Source: Armatimonadota bacterium
Lineage (GTDB): Bacteria; Armatimonadota; UBA5829; DTJY01
Reading direction: 5' to 3'
Length of the DNA stretch: 47,247 nucleotides
Assembly (NCBI GenBank): GCA_017993055.1
Contig: JAGONM010000028.1
Location: 1-47,247 of the forward strand
Position numbers and translations under genes: made by a program. Shown piece after piece: positions 23,961 through 32,221 of this stretch (its first letter is position 1; each line of letters starts with the position of its first letter). The notes beneath the pieces were generated by a model, which was not told the DNA's origin, did no database searches, and saw nothing but the letters and a program-made list of their open reading frames with translations.

Positions 23961-25493
23961 GTGTCCGACCGGTCTGACAGATCCGACACGTCCCACAACC
24001 TGCTCGAAGCCCTGGAGATCGTCAAGACCTTTCCGGGCGTCCGCGCGCTTGATCGCGTGTCGTTCGACCTCCGGCGAGGAGAGGTCCACGCGCTCGTCGG
24101 CGAGAACGGCGCCGGCAAGAGCACGCTCATGCACGTCCTCGGAGGTGTCTACCAGCCTGATTCCGGGCGCGTACTCCTCGACGGCAAGGAAGTTTCGTCT
24201 ACCGATCCCCGGAGCGCGAGCCTCCACGGGATCAGCGTCGTCTTCCAGGAGCTGAGCCTCTCCGACAACCTCAGCATCGCCGAGAGCATTTTCGCCAACC
24301 GCCAGCCGACCGGAAGGGCCGGGCTGATAGATTGGGGCGAGCTTCACGCGCGCACGAGGGAGATCCTTGGCCTCTTCGACTGGGACGCCGATCCCTCCAC
24401 GCCCCTCGGCGATCTATCCGCGCCGAAGAAGCAGGTCGTCGAGATTCTGAAGGCGCTATCCCGCGAACCTGGAGTATTGATCCTCGATGAGCCGACCTCC
24501 TCGCTGACGGCGCACGAGACGGAGATGCTCTTCCGCAACATCCGCCGGCTTCGAGACGCCGGACTGGCGATCATCTACATCTCCCACCACCTCCACGAGG
24601 TTTTCCAACTGGCCGATCGGGTGACGGTCCTGCGTGACGGCAAACTCGTCGAGACCTGCGACATCGGCGATGTGACCGAGGACGATCTCGTCCGCAAGAT
24701 GGTAGGCCGCGAGCTGACCGACATGTACGGCCGGCGCACCACCCCGATCGGCGACGAGCGCTTCCGGATCGTGACCGCCGGTCCCATACGTCCCATGGGT
24801 CCTATCGGTCCTGTTCAGGATCTCTCCGTCAAGGCAGGCGAGATCGTCGGCATCGCGGGACTGGCCGGCGCGGGACGCACGGAACTCGCGCGGGCGATCA
24901 TGGGGTGTGAACCGTTCGAAGGGAGCATCTACCTTGACGGCAGGCGGATCGCGATCCGCAGCCCGGAGGACGCGGTCGCGCATCGGATCGCATACCTCAC
25001 TGAGGAGCGTAAGGTGGACGGCCTCTTCCTCGAAATGGCCATCCGGGAGAACTGCGCCGCCCCGCGCCTTCGGGAGTTCGCGGGACGATTCGGGCTGATG
25101 GACGACAGGGCAATCACGGATCGGGCCGAGGACTACCGCCGGGAGTTCGGCATCGCGACGCCGGACGCCTGGCAGAAGGTCGGACTCCTCTCCGGCGGCA
25201 ACCAGCAGAAGGTGCTCTTGGCGATGTGGATCGGCATACGGCCGCTGGTACTGATCGCCGACGAGCCGACGCGCGGGGTAGACGTCGGTGCCAGGAGCGA
25301 GATATACCGGCTCCTGCGCGGCCTCGCCGCGGAAGGCGTGGCGGTCGTCCTGATATCCTCCGACTTGCCGGAGGTCCTCGGCCTGAGCGATCGGGTGCTG
25401 GTCATGCGCACCGGGAGCATCGTTGCCGAGTTCCCGCGCGTAGAGGCGACCGAGGAGAAGATCATCGCGTGTGCGTCGGGTCTGAGCCGATAG
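23961..25493 (+). CDS. Sugar ABC transporter ATPase (RbsA type, two nucleotide-binding domains)
   Basis: This 510-residue protein contains two ABC domains as in RbsA/XylG. The first has Walker A GENGAGKS (48-55) and Walker B VLILDEPTS; the second keeps LSGGNQQKV and ADEPTRGVDVG but a degenerate Walker A (GLAGAGRTEL), as usual for the family. Two parts are built from tandem repeats. The GTG start and residues SDRSDRSDTSHN come from a 9-nt repeat, and GPIRPMGPIGPV (274-285) in the interdomain linker comes from another. Functional translation may begin later. It energises the permease encoded next. Confidence 0.9.
   Translation: MSDRSDRSDTSHNLLEALEIVKTFPGVRALDRVSFDLRRGEVHALVGENGAGKSTLMHVLGGVYQPDSGRVLLDGKEVSSTDPRSASLHGISVVFQELSLSDNLSIAESIFANRQPTGRAGLIDWGELHARTREILGLFDWDADPSTPLGDLSAPKKQVVEILKALSREPGVLILDEPTSSLTAHETEMLFRNIRRLRDAGLAIIYISHHLHEVFQLADRVTVLRDGKLVETCDIGDVTEDDLVRKMVGRELTDMYGRRTTPIGDERFRIVTAGPIRPMGPIGPVQDLSVKAGEIVGIAGLAGAGRTELARAIMGCEPFEGSIYLDGRRIAIRSPEDAVAHRIAYLTEERKVDGLFLEMAIRENCAAPRLREFAGRFGLMDDRAITDRAEDYRREFGIATPDAWQKVGLLSGGNQQKVLLAMWIGIRPLVLIADEPTRGVDVGARSEIYRLLRGLAAEGVAVVLISSDLPEVLGLSDRVLVMRTGSIVAEFPRVEATEEKIIACASGLSR
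23963..23998 (+). repeat. 9-nt tandem repeat at start of ABC ATPase gene
   Basis: Four units in register: GTCCGACCG, GTCTGACAG, ATCCGACAC, GTCCCACAA. They encode the N-terminal SDRSDRSDTSHN, which has no counterpart that I know in RbsA proteins. Confidence 0.75.
24780..24815 (+). repeat. In-frame 9-nt tandem repeat inside ABC ATPase gene
   Basis: Four units: GGTCCCATA, CGTCCCATG, GGTCCTATC, GGTCCTGTT. They encode PIRPMGPIGPV in the linker between the ABC domains. The 9-nt length keeps the frame. Confidence 0.75.
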
Positions 25494-25502
25494 GGAGACG
25501 AA

Positions 25503-26486
25503 ATGGTTGAGAGAGCGAGAAGCAATCCGATTCTGGCCAAGATCATCCGGGTCACGGAGTATCGGGAGTTCATGATAGTCTACATCATCCTCCTCGGCAC
25601 GATCGCCATCGCCCACGCAGTCCCTGGTTTCCTCGATTCGCGGAACACCTCGGCGATCCTCCTCGCGCTGGCCGACCAGAGTATCATCGCCATCGGGATG
25701 ACGCTGCTCCTCGTATCCGGCGGCTTCGACATGTCCGTCGGCTCCACCATGGCGCTCGCAGGCGTTACCACCGCGATCTGGCTCACCCTCGGGCTGCCGG
25801 TCGCCCTCGCAATCGCGCTCGGGCTTGCGGTCGGTGTGCTAATCGGCCTCATCAACGGCATGGTCGTCGCGCATATCGGCATCAACCCGTTCATCACGAC
25901 GCTTGGCATGATGAGCCTCGCGCGCGGGATGCTGATGGTTGTCTCGAACGGGAGGAACATATCCGGCCTGCCGGAGTCATTCACGGCGATCGGGCAGGGG
26001 AGTATCCTCGGCGTCCAGTACCCGATCATCATCTCGATCGTGCTGGTCTTCGCGGGCGATTTCCTGCTCAGGAGATGCCGTTTCTTCCGCCAGAACTATT
26101 ACATCGGCGCGAACGAGAAGGCCGCGCTCCTCTCGGGCATCAACGTCAGGCAGATGAAGGTCTTCAACTACGCGCTGACCGGCTTCCTCGCCGCGCTCGC
26201 CGGTATCATCATCACCGCCAGGCTCGGCTCGGCCTCGACTTCGGCGGGCAAGGGCCTCGAACTGCGGGTGATCTCGGCGGTCATCATCGGGGGCGCGAGT
26301 CTCAAAGGGGGAGTCGGCACTATCGCGGGCTCGTTCCTCGGCGCGCTCCTGATGAGCATCATCGTCAGTTCTATCAACCTGCTCGGCGTCGAGCTGAACT
26401 GGATAGATTTCGTCCTCGGTGCGACTCTCCTGCTCGCGGTGATGGCGGATACCTTCAGCCAGAAGAAGAGCGGGAGCAAGGAATGA
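25503..26486 (+). CDS. Sugar ABC transporter permease (RbsC type)
   Basis: This 327-residue protein has 8-10 membrane segments and the family hallmark LLVSGGFDMSVGSTMALAGV near 75-95. The EAA-like cytoplasmic loop is GANEKAALLSGINVRQMKVFNYALTGFLAALAG. It forms the channel of the importer together with 22950-23957 and 23961-25493. GGAGACGAA precedes the start. Its stop codon overlaps the start of the glycyl radical enzyme gene in an ATGA junction, so the two are translationally coupled. Confidence 0.92.
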   Translation: MVERARSNPILAKIIRVTEYREFMIVYIILLGTIAIAHAVPGFLDSRNTSAILLALADQSIIAIGMTLLLVSGGFDMSVGSTMALAGVTTAIWLTLGLPVALAIALGLAVGVLIGLINGMVVAHIGINPFITTLGMMSLARGMLMVVSNGRNISGLPESFTAIGQGSILGVQYPIIISIVLVFAGDFLLRRCRFFRQNYYIGANEKAALLSGINVRQMKVFNYALTGFLAALAGIIITARLGSASTSAGKGLELRVISAVIIGGASLKGGVGTIAGSFLGALLMSIIVSSINLLGVELNWIDFVLGATLLLAVMADTFSQKKSGSKE

Positions 26487-28546
26487 GACTCCAGCCGTAT
26501 GTGCTCCCGCCGGAGATTGCCGCTCTGCGCAAGATCGCGCTCAGGAAGAAGAGCGGATGGGGTTGCCCCGACGTCCTTGAGGCGGAGGCTCAGGCGTGGC
26601 TCGACCACTCTCCCGATGAGGACTGGCTGATCTGGCGCGCGCGTCGGACCGCCGCGAAACTGGCGGGCATGCCGATTGACATCCTCCGCGGAGAGCGGAT
26701 CGTCGGCCGCCCTCTGCTCCGGGAAGCGACCGAGGCCGAGAACGAGGAACTCTCCGCAGCGTGGAAGGTCCTGGAATCCGTTCCTCCATTTCCCGGCGGC
26801 GACACCGGGCATTTCAACCCCGACTTCGACAAGGTCTTCCGGCTCGGCATCGGGGGTATTCTGGAGGAAATCCGTTCGAGGCGGAATGCGTCGGAGGCCG
26901 ATAAGCATCCGTTCTACGACGCGTGCGAGATCGCGATGAAGGCGCTCTCGGATTACATCCTCCGCGTCGCCGATGCATGCGATTCCCTCATGGCGGACGT
27001 CTGTCGAAGGGTCGCGTCCGAGCCGCCTTCGACGTTCCACGAGGCCGTCCAGTTGTTATTCCTCCTGATCGTAACCCTATGGTTCGGCGAGGATCACGTC
27101 CTCTGCAATCCTGGCCGGGTAGATCGGACGCTTCGCCCGTTCTACGAGGCCGATCTCGCCGCCGGGCGCATCACCCGCGATGAGGCGCTCGATCTCATCT
27201 GCTGCCTCTACATTCAGCTCAACATGATCTGCTTCCCCGGAGCGGCAATCGCCGTCCTTGTCGGCGGCCGGAACGCCGACGGGCGCGACCTGACGAACGA
27301 CCTGACCTATCTATGCCTGGAGGCCCGGCTCGCGACGCACCTGGCCTATCCCACTGTCGGCCTGGCGTGGCACGAGGGGACTCCCCCGGAACTGACCGAC
27401 TTTGCATGCCGCATGATCGCCACCGGCGTCGGCGATCCAGCGTTCTTCAACGACGAGTTGATCTCCCGGGGCCTCCAGGACCTCGGTGTCTCGGAGGCCG
27501 ACTCGCGCGACTACATGAACTCCACATGCGTCGAGATCAAGCCTGTCGGCGCGTCGAACATCTGGGTCACGCATCCCTACTTCAACTGCCCGGAAGCCGT
27601 CCTTCAGGCGATGGACGGCGAGCCGGCTGACTTCGAGCAGTTCAGCTCAGTGGTGAGGGAGCAGCTCAGCGCCCAGGTCCGGGAGGCCGCCGAAAACTCC
27701 GACCGCATCTGGAGGGACCGATACGCGCGCGGAGGATTCGCGCTCGCCAGTTGCGTCATCAACGACTGTCTCGAGCGGGGCATTGACTTCGACCGTGGAG
27801 GCGCGCGTTACAACTGGTTGGAGAACTCGTTCGTCGGCCTCGCGAACCTCGTGGACGGCATGATGGCCGTGAAGAAGCTGGTCTTCGATTCGCAGCGTTT
27901 GTCGCTCTCCGAGTTCCGCGATATCCTCAGAGCCGACTTCGAGGGACATGAGGCGCTCCGTCAGGAGATACTGAACACGATGCCGCACTACGGCACCGAC
28001 AACCCGGAGGCCGATGCCCTCGCCGTCGAGTGGGCGCACTTCATCGAGGAGACTTCGATGTCGAACAAAGTCGGCGGAAGTCCCTACGTCCCCGGCTTCT
28101 TCTGCTGGATCATGCACGGCGAGTTCGGCGCGCGGACCGGCGCGACTCCCGACGGACGGAAGGCCGGGACCGCACTCGCCGACGGAGCCGGCGCCGCGCA
28201 GGGCCGAGAGACCGCCGGTCCGACGGCTTCGATCCTCTCGACCACCAAATGGAGCCATCGCAGCGCGATCGGCGGGCTGGTGCATAACCTGAAGCTCTCC
28301 GGCAACTCCCTGCGCACCGAGTCCGAGCTTCAGGCGCTTCGCACCCTGGTCGAGACCTACCTGCGTTTGGGCGGCTTCGAGATACAAGTCAACGTCGTGG
28401 ATGCCAGTGTCCTTCGGGACGCTCAGGCTCATCCCGACAGACACGCGGACCTCCTAGTCAGGGTCGCGGGCTACTCCGACTACTTCACCCACCTCGGCCC
28501 GGTCCTGCAGGAAGAGATCATCTCGCGAACGGAGCACGGCTGCTAG
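26483..28546 (+). CDS. Glycyl radical enzyme (pyruvate formate-lyase-like), substrate unknown
   Basis: A 687-residue glycyl radical enzyme. The radical loop RVAGYSDYF near the C-terminus gives Gly663. The thiyl Cys349 and general base Glu351 lie in NSTCVEIKPVG, the CVE arrangement of lyases and dehydratases (diol dehydratase, choline TMA-lyase, HypD, isethionate sulfite-lyase), not the Cys-Cys pair of true pyruvate formate-lyase. It is shorter than the usual 750-850 residues. An anaerobic, oxygen-sensitive elimination or C-C, C-N or C-S cleavage is expected. Coupling to a sugar ABC permease (4-base overlap) suggests that the imported compound or its product is the substrate. No activating radical SAM enzyme is encoded in this window. 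GGGAG lies just before ATG 26483. Confidence 0.9.
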   Translation: MRLQPYVLPPEIAALRKIALRKKSGWGCPDVLEAEAQAWLDHSPDEDWLIWRARRTAAKLAGMPIDILRGERIVGRPLLREATEAENEELSAAWKVLESVPPFPGGDTGHFNPDFDKVFRLGIGGILEEIRSRRNASEADKHPFYDACEIAMKALSDYILRVADACDSLMADVCRRVASEPPSTFHEAVQLLFLLIVTLWFGEDHVLCNPGRVDRTLRPFYEADLAAGRITRDEALDLICCLYIQLNMICFPGAAIAVLVGGRNADGRDLTNDLTYLCLEARLATHLAYPTVGLAWHEGTPPELTDFACRMIATGVGDPAFFNDELISRGLQDLGVSEADSRDYMNSTCVEIKPVGASNIWVTHPYFNCPEAVLQAMDGEPADFEQFSSVVREQLSAQVREAAENSDRIWRDRYARGGFALASCVINDCLERGIDFDRGGARYNWLENSFVGLANLVDGMMAVKKLVFDSQRLSLSEFRDILRADFEGHEALRQEILNTMPHYGTDNPEADALAVEWAHFIEETSMSNKVGGSPYVPGFFCWIMHGEFGARTGATPDGRKAGTALADGAGAAQGRETAGPTASILSTTKWSHRSAIGGLVHNLKLSGNSLRTESELQALRTLVETYLRLGGFEIQVNVVDASVLRDAQAHPDRHADLLVRVAGYSDYFTHLGPVLQEEIISRTEHGC

Positions 28547-29012
28547 GAGATGCAGCCGCCGGATCCTCCGGAGGAGCGGCCGACAGTCCGGCGTCGAGGA
28601 GGGTCTGGAGGGCGCGTATCGCCCCGTCGCGCGCATCTGAGGGCATCCGGCTCAACAGGTCCTGGACGCGCCGGACCCGCCTCTCATGCCGATCGCCCAT
28701 CACCAGCATTCCGTGCGCGGTCAACTGCAGGCTCCTCACGCGGCGGTCTTCCGTCTCGGCTACCCGCTCGGCTATGCCGGTCCGTTCGAGTCGGTCGGCG
28801 ATCTGCGTTATCGCGCTGAGCGATATGCCGAGTTCCCGGCTCAGCGCTGACATCGTCTGCGGACCGCCGCGGAGAATCGAGCATACGCGCAACTGGGCTC
28901 CCGGCAGTTCCATCGCTGGATCGTCGTCGGCCAGCGTGAAGCACTGGCGCATCAGCCTCGGAAGGAGCGAAGCGATCCGCTCCGCCTGCTCGTGCAGATG
29001 CCTGTCGCTCAT
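28518..29012 (-). CDS. MarR-family transcriptional regulator
   Basis: This 164-residue winged-helix protein has the MarR plan: a helical dimer region, recognition helix in ISLSAITQIADRLERTGIAER (about 65-85) and the wing AETEDRRVRSLQLTAHG. It starts 3 bases after the RND pump stop codon, so it is the last gene of the efflux operon and probably represses that operon through the palindrome at 33822-33836. Its 3' end overlaps the glycyl radical enzyme gene by 29 bases on the opposite strand. The Ala/Pro-rich tail after about residue 143 is the overlapped part and may be dispensable. Confidence 0.9.
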   Translation of the reverse strand: MSDRHLHEQAERIASLLPRLMRQCFTLADDDPAMELPGAQLRVCSILRGGPQTMSALSRELGISLSAITQIADRLERTGIAERVAETEDRRVRSLQLTAHGMLVMGDRHERRVRRVQDLLSRMPSDARDGAIRALQTLLDAGLSAAPPEDPAAASPSSRAPFAR

Positions 29013-29015
29013 CGG

Positions 29016-32000
29016 CTATTCCCTCTCGCGCCTCAGCCGAAGCGCGATCTCATCCAGTATCGAGTAGGCGGTCGGGACCACGAACAGCGTCAGCGCGGTG
29101 GAGGTGATCAGCCCGCCGATGACCACGGTCGCCATCGGCGCCTGAACCTCCGAACCCTCCCCGAGCCCCAGTGCCAGCGGAAGCATCCCGAGAACCGTCG
29201 CGGAGGCGGTCATCAGGATAGGGCGAAGCCTCGTCGGGCCGGCGAGAAGCAGGGCTTCCTCGCGGTTCATGCCGCGCCTGCGAAGGACGTTCGTGTAGTC
29301 AACGAGCAGAATGCCGTTCTTCACGACGATCCCGACCAGCATTAGGATGCCGATCAGCGCGGTAAGTCCGAATGAGCGGTTCGTGATGAACAGCGCGAGG
29401 ATGACGCCGGTCGCGGCTAACGGGACCGAGAAGAGTATGGTCAGCGGATGCACGAAGGATTCGAATTGCGAGGCGAGGAGCATGTAGATCAGGCCGATCG
29501 CCAGTATGACCGCCAGCCCTATGCCCTGAAATTCCTCCGCCTGTCGCTTCTGGGTGGTGCCCCAGTCCCAGTAGTATCCCGCAGGCGCCTGGAAGCCCGT
29601 CAGCGACTTCCGGATATCAGATTCGACGTCGCCGGACGACCGCCCCATCGGCATCCCGGAGATCGCGACGTAACGCCGCCTGTCCATGCGGGTAATCTCG
29701 CTCGGCCCCAGATCGTAGACCGGCGTCGCGACCTGCCCGAGCAGTACTCTGCCGTTGGACCCCGCCGCGTTCGCGCCGACTGCGAGGTTCTGTATGTCCG
29801 AAACGGTCTTCCGGCGATTCTCCGGCATCTGGACGATGATCGGGTACTGATAACCCTTCTCCTGGTAGTACGTGGTGATCGAACCGTTGGTCGCGGTGCC
29901 GATGGTGCTGGCGATATCCGAGAAACTCACGGCCAGTTGCAGCGCCTTCCTCCGATCTACTTTCCATTTTACTTCGGGCATGGCGTCCTGCCAGTTCACG
30001 TCCAAGCCTTCGAGGCCGGGGACTTCGCCCATGAGACCCATCGCCTGCCGGGCGAGCTGTGACAGCGTGTCGAGGTCATCTCCGAATATGTCTACCTCGA
30101 TGGTCTGGTTCCCTCCGGTCATGATTCGGGCCACGATGTCTGTCTGAGTCAGCCGGGGTCGGATGCCGGGAACTCGCCCCAACTGCTTGCGGAGGTCGGC
30201 CATGACCCGCTGGGTTGAGCCCTCTCGGTCGGCTCGGAGTTTCACCGTCATGGACCCCTGGTTCGGAGTCAGGGAAGTGGAAGATCCTCTGGTGCTCTGC
30301 GAACCGGCGGTGGACAACACGGTTTCAACATCCGGATTGCCGAGCACGATGTCCTCCGCCTGTCTCATCGTGCGGTCCGTCGTCGAGAACGCGGTTCCCA
30401 CCGGCAGTTTGATGCCGATCGAGAAATCCCCGCTGTCGGACATCGGCATCAGTTCGGTGCCGATCATCGGGTAGACGAGGAAGCTCGCGCCGGTAATGAT
30501 GATGGCTCCGGCGATCACCGTGAGGCGGTGATGGATAGCCCAACGCAGCCCGTTCCGGTAGGATGCGTCCAGCGAGTCGAACCACCGGCCGAACAGGGCG
30601 AACGCTCGCATCAGCGGGCCGGAGTGACCGTGCATGTTGCTGAGTTTCTCCGCATGTGCTTCGCCCGAGATGAAGCGCGTCGCCAGCATCGGTACGGTGG
30701 TGGTCGCGTCGAGCAGCGACACGGCGATGGAGAAGATGACTACCAGCGCGAACTGGGTGAACATCTGTCCGGCCTGGCCCTTGATGAGCAGAAGTGGAAG
30801 GAAGACCACCATGACCGTCCAGGTGGATGCCACGACCGCTGACATGATCTCGTTTGTCCCGCTCACCGCGGCTTCCAAGGCGGATTTCTTGTCCCGTTCG
30901 ATGTGCCGGAAGATGTTCTCCAGCACGACCACCGCATCGTCCACGATGAGTCCTGTCGCGAGCGCCAATCCGCCCAGTGACATGGTGTTGATCGTGAATC
31001 CGCACATGTAGAGCAGGGCGAATGTGGATATGATCGAGGTCGGGATGGACATCGCGACTACCAGCGTGCTGCGGACGTTTCGCAGGAAGAACAGCAGCAC
31101 AAGCACCGCCAGTATCCCCCCGATGATTGCGCTGTCTCGCACGTGGTTTACGGCACTCTCGATGAATCTCGACTGGTCGTAGGCCACGCGGAAATCGAGG
31201 TTGGGATACAGCTCCTTCACTCTGGCGACCTTCTCATGCACCGCCCTTGCCGTGGAGATGGTGTTCGCCTCGCTCTGCTTGGTCACTACGAGGCTCCCGG
31301 CAGGTTCGCCGTTCAGTCGCGTGTTCAGCCGCACCTCCGGAGTCGCGTCGCGCACGTCGGCGATGTCGCTTAACACTACGACCTGGCCGTCATACGACTT
31401 GATCGGTATCTGCGCGATCTCCGCCGGATTGGCGAACCATCCGAAACTGCGGATCATGTACTCCGTCTCGCCTTGCTTTGCGACTCCTGCGGGAAGGTTG
31501 AGGTTCTCCTGGGTGATGCGCCGCATGATGTCGGCGAGGGTGATGTTGCGTGCGCGCAGGCGGTCCGGGTCCACGTCCACGATGATCGCCCGCTGATGCC
31601 CTCCGGTGACCCTGGTCGAGGCAACCCCGCTTGCGGCGTCTATCATCGGCGAGATTTCATTGTCGAGCATCGTCCGCAACTTGACAGGGTCTTTCTCGCC
31701 GGAGACGCCGAATGTCAGAATCGGCATCTGGTTCGGGTCGAACTTCGATATCGTGGGTGATTGGATCGTCGGGTCGTTCGGGAAGAGCCGCCGCGCGCGC
31801 TCGACCACCTGCAGGACATCCACCGCCGCCTGCCCGATGTCCGCGCCCCACTGGAACTCCACTCGCACGGAGGAGACGCCTTCGGTGCTGCTCGAGGTGA
31901 CCTGATACATGTTCGGCACTGCGGACACGGCGCGCTCGATAGGGCGCGTTATCTGGGCCTCGATCTCCTCCGGCGCCACGTTGGGCCACTGGGTCGTGAT

Positions 32001-32138
32001 TCCGATCGTGGGCAGGGTCACCTTGGGCAGCAGGTCTACCGGCAGCCGGAGCAGGCACACTATGCCCAGCAGCAGGAACGCCGCGATTCGCATGACAACT
32101 GTAACAGGCCGGGTAACGGCGAACTTCGCAATACTCAT
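29016..32138 (-). CDS. RND-family efflux pump (AcrB/HAE1-like inner-membrane transporter)
   Basis: The length of 1040 residues and the duplicated 6+6 membrane plan with two large periplasmic loops fit the AcrB/MexB family. The N-terminus (MSIAKFAVTRPVTVVM) and the proton-relay pair in GLIVDDAVVVLENIFRHIE are typical. It should export drugs or other amphiphiles using the proton gradient, with the adaptor encoded 83 bases upstream. No outer-membrane TolC-type gene is in this window, so one must be recruited from elsewhere. The ribosome-binding site is weak. Confidence 0.95.
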   Translation of the reverse strand: MSIAKFAVTRPVTVVMRIAAFLLLGIVCLLRLPVDLLPKVTLPTIGITTQWPNVAPEEIEAQITRPIERAVSAVPNMYQVTSSSTEGVSSVRVEFQWGADIGQAAVDVLQVVERARRLFPNDPTIQSPTISKFDPNQMPILTFGVSGEKDPVKLRTMLDNEISPMIDAASGVASTRVTGGHQRAIIVDVDPDRLRARNITLADIMRRITQENLNLPAGVAKQGETEYMIRSFGWFANPAEIAQIPIKSYDGQVVVLSDIADVRDATPEVRLNTRLNGEPAGSLVVTKQSEANTISTARAVHEKVARVKELYPNLDFRVAYDQSRFIESAVNHVRDSAIIGGILAVLVLLFFLRNVRSTLVVAMSIPTSIISTFALLYMCGFTINTMSLGGLALATGLIVDDAVVVLENIFRHIERDKKSALEAAVSGTNEIMSAVVASTWTVMVVFLPLLLIKGQAGQMFTQFALVVIFSIAVSLLDATTTVPMLATRFISGEAHAEKLSNMHGHSGPLMRAFALFGRWFDSLDASYRNGLRWAIHHRLTVIAGAIIITGASFLVYPMIGTELMPMSDSGDFSIGIKLPVGTAFSTTDRTMRQAEDIVLGNPDVETVLSTAGSQSTRGSSTSLTPNQGSMTVKLRADREGSTQRVMADLRKQLGRVPGIRPRLTQTDIVARIMTGGNQTIEVDIFGDDLDTLSQLARQAMGLMGEVPGLEGLDVNWQDAMPEVKWKVDRRKALQLAVSFSDIASTIGTATNGSITTYYQEKGYQYPIIVQMPENRRKTVSDIQNLAVGANAAGSNGRVLLGQVATPVYDLGPSEITRMDRRRYVAISGMPMGRSSGDVESDIRKSLTGFQAPAGYYWDWGTTQKRQAEEFQGIGLAVILAIGLIYMLLASQFESFVHPLTILFSVPLAATGVILALFITNRSFGLTALIGILMLVGIVVKNGILLVDYTNVLRRRGMNREEALLLAGPTRLRPILMTASATVLGMLPLALGLGEGSEVQAPMATVVIGGLITSTALTLFVVPTAYSILDEIALRLRRERE

Positions 32139-32221
32139 GGTAGATCGTCAGATGAGGTCTTCGGCAGGAGGCGCGAGGTCTCTCGGGTCCGATGACCGAG
32201 TTCTCCCACGCCGCGGCCCGA

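Noticed and set aside
26483-28546. Pyruvate formate-lyase or isethionate sulfite-lyase as a firm name
   Set aside because: The Cys-Cys pair of pyruvate formate-lyase is missing, and the chain is much shorter than isethionate sulfite-lyase; no activase is adjacent.
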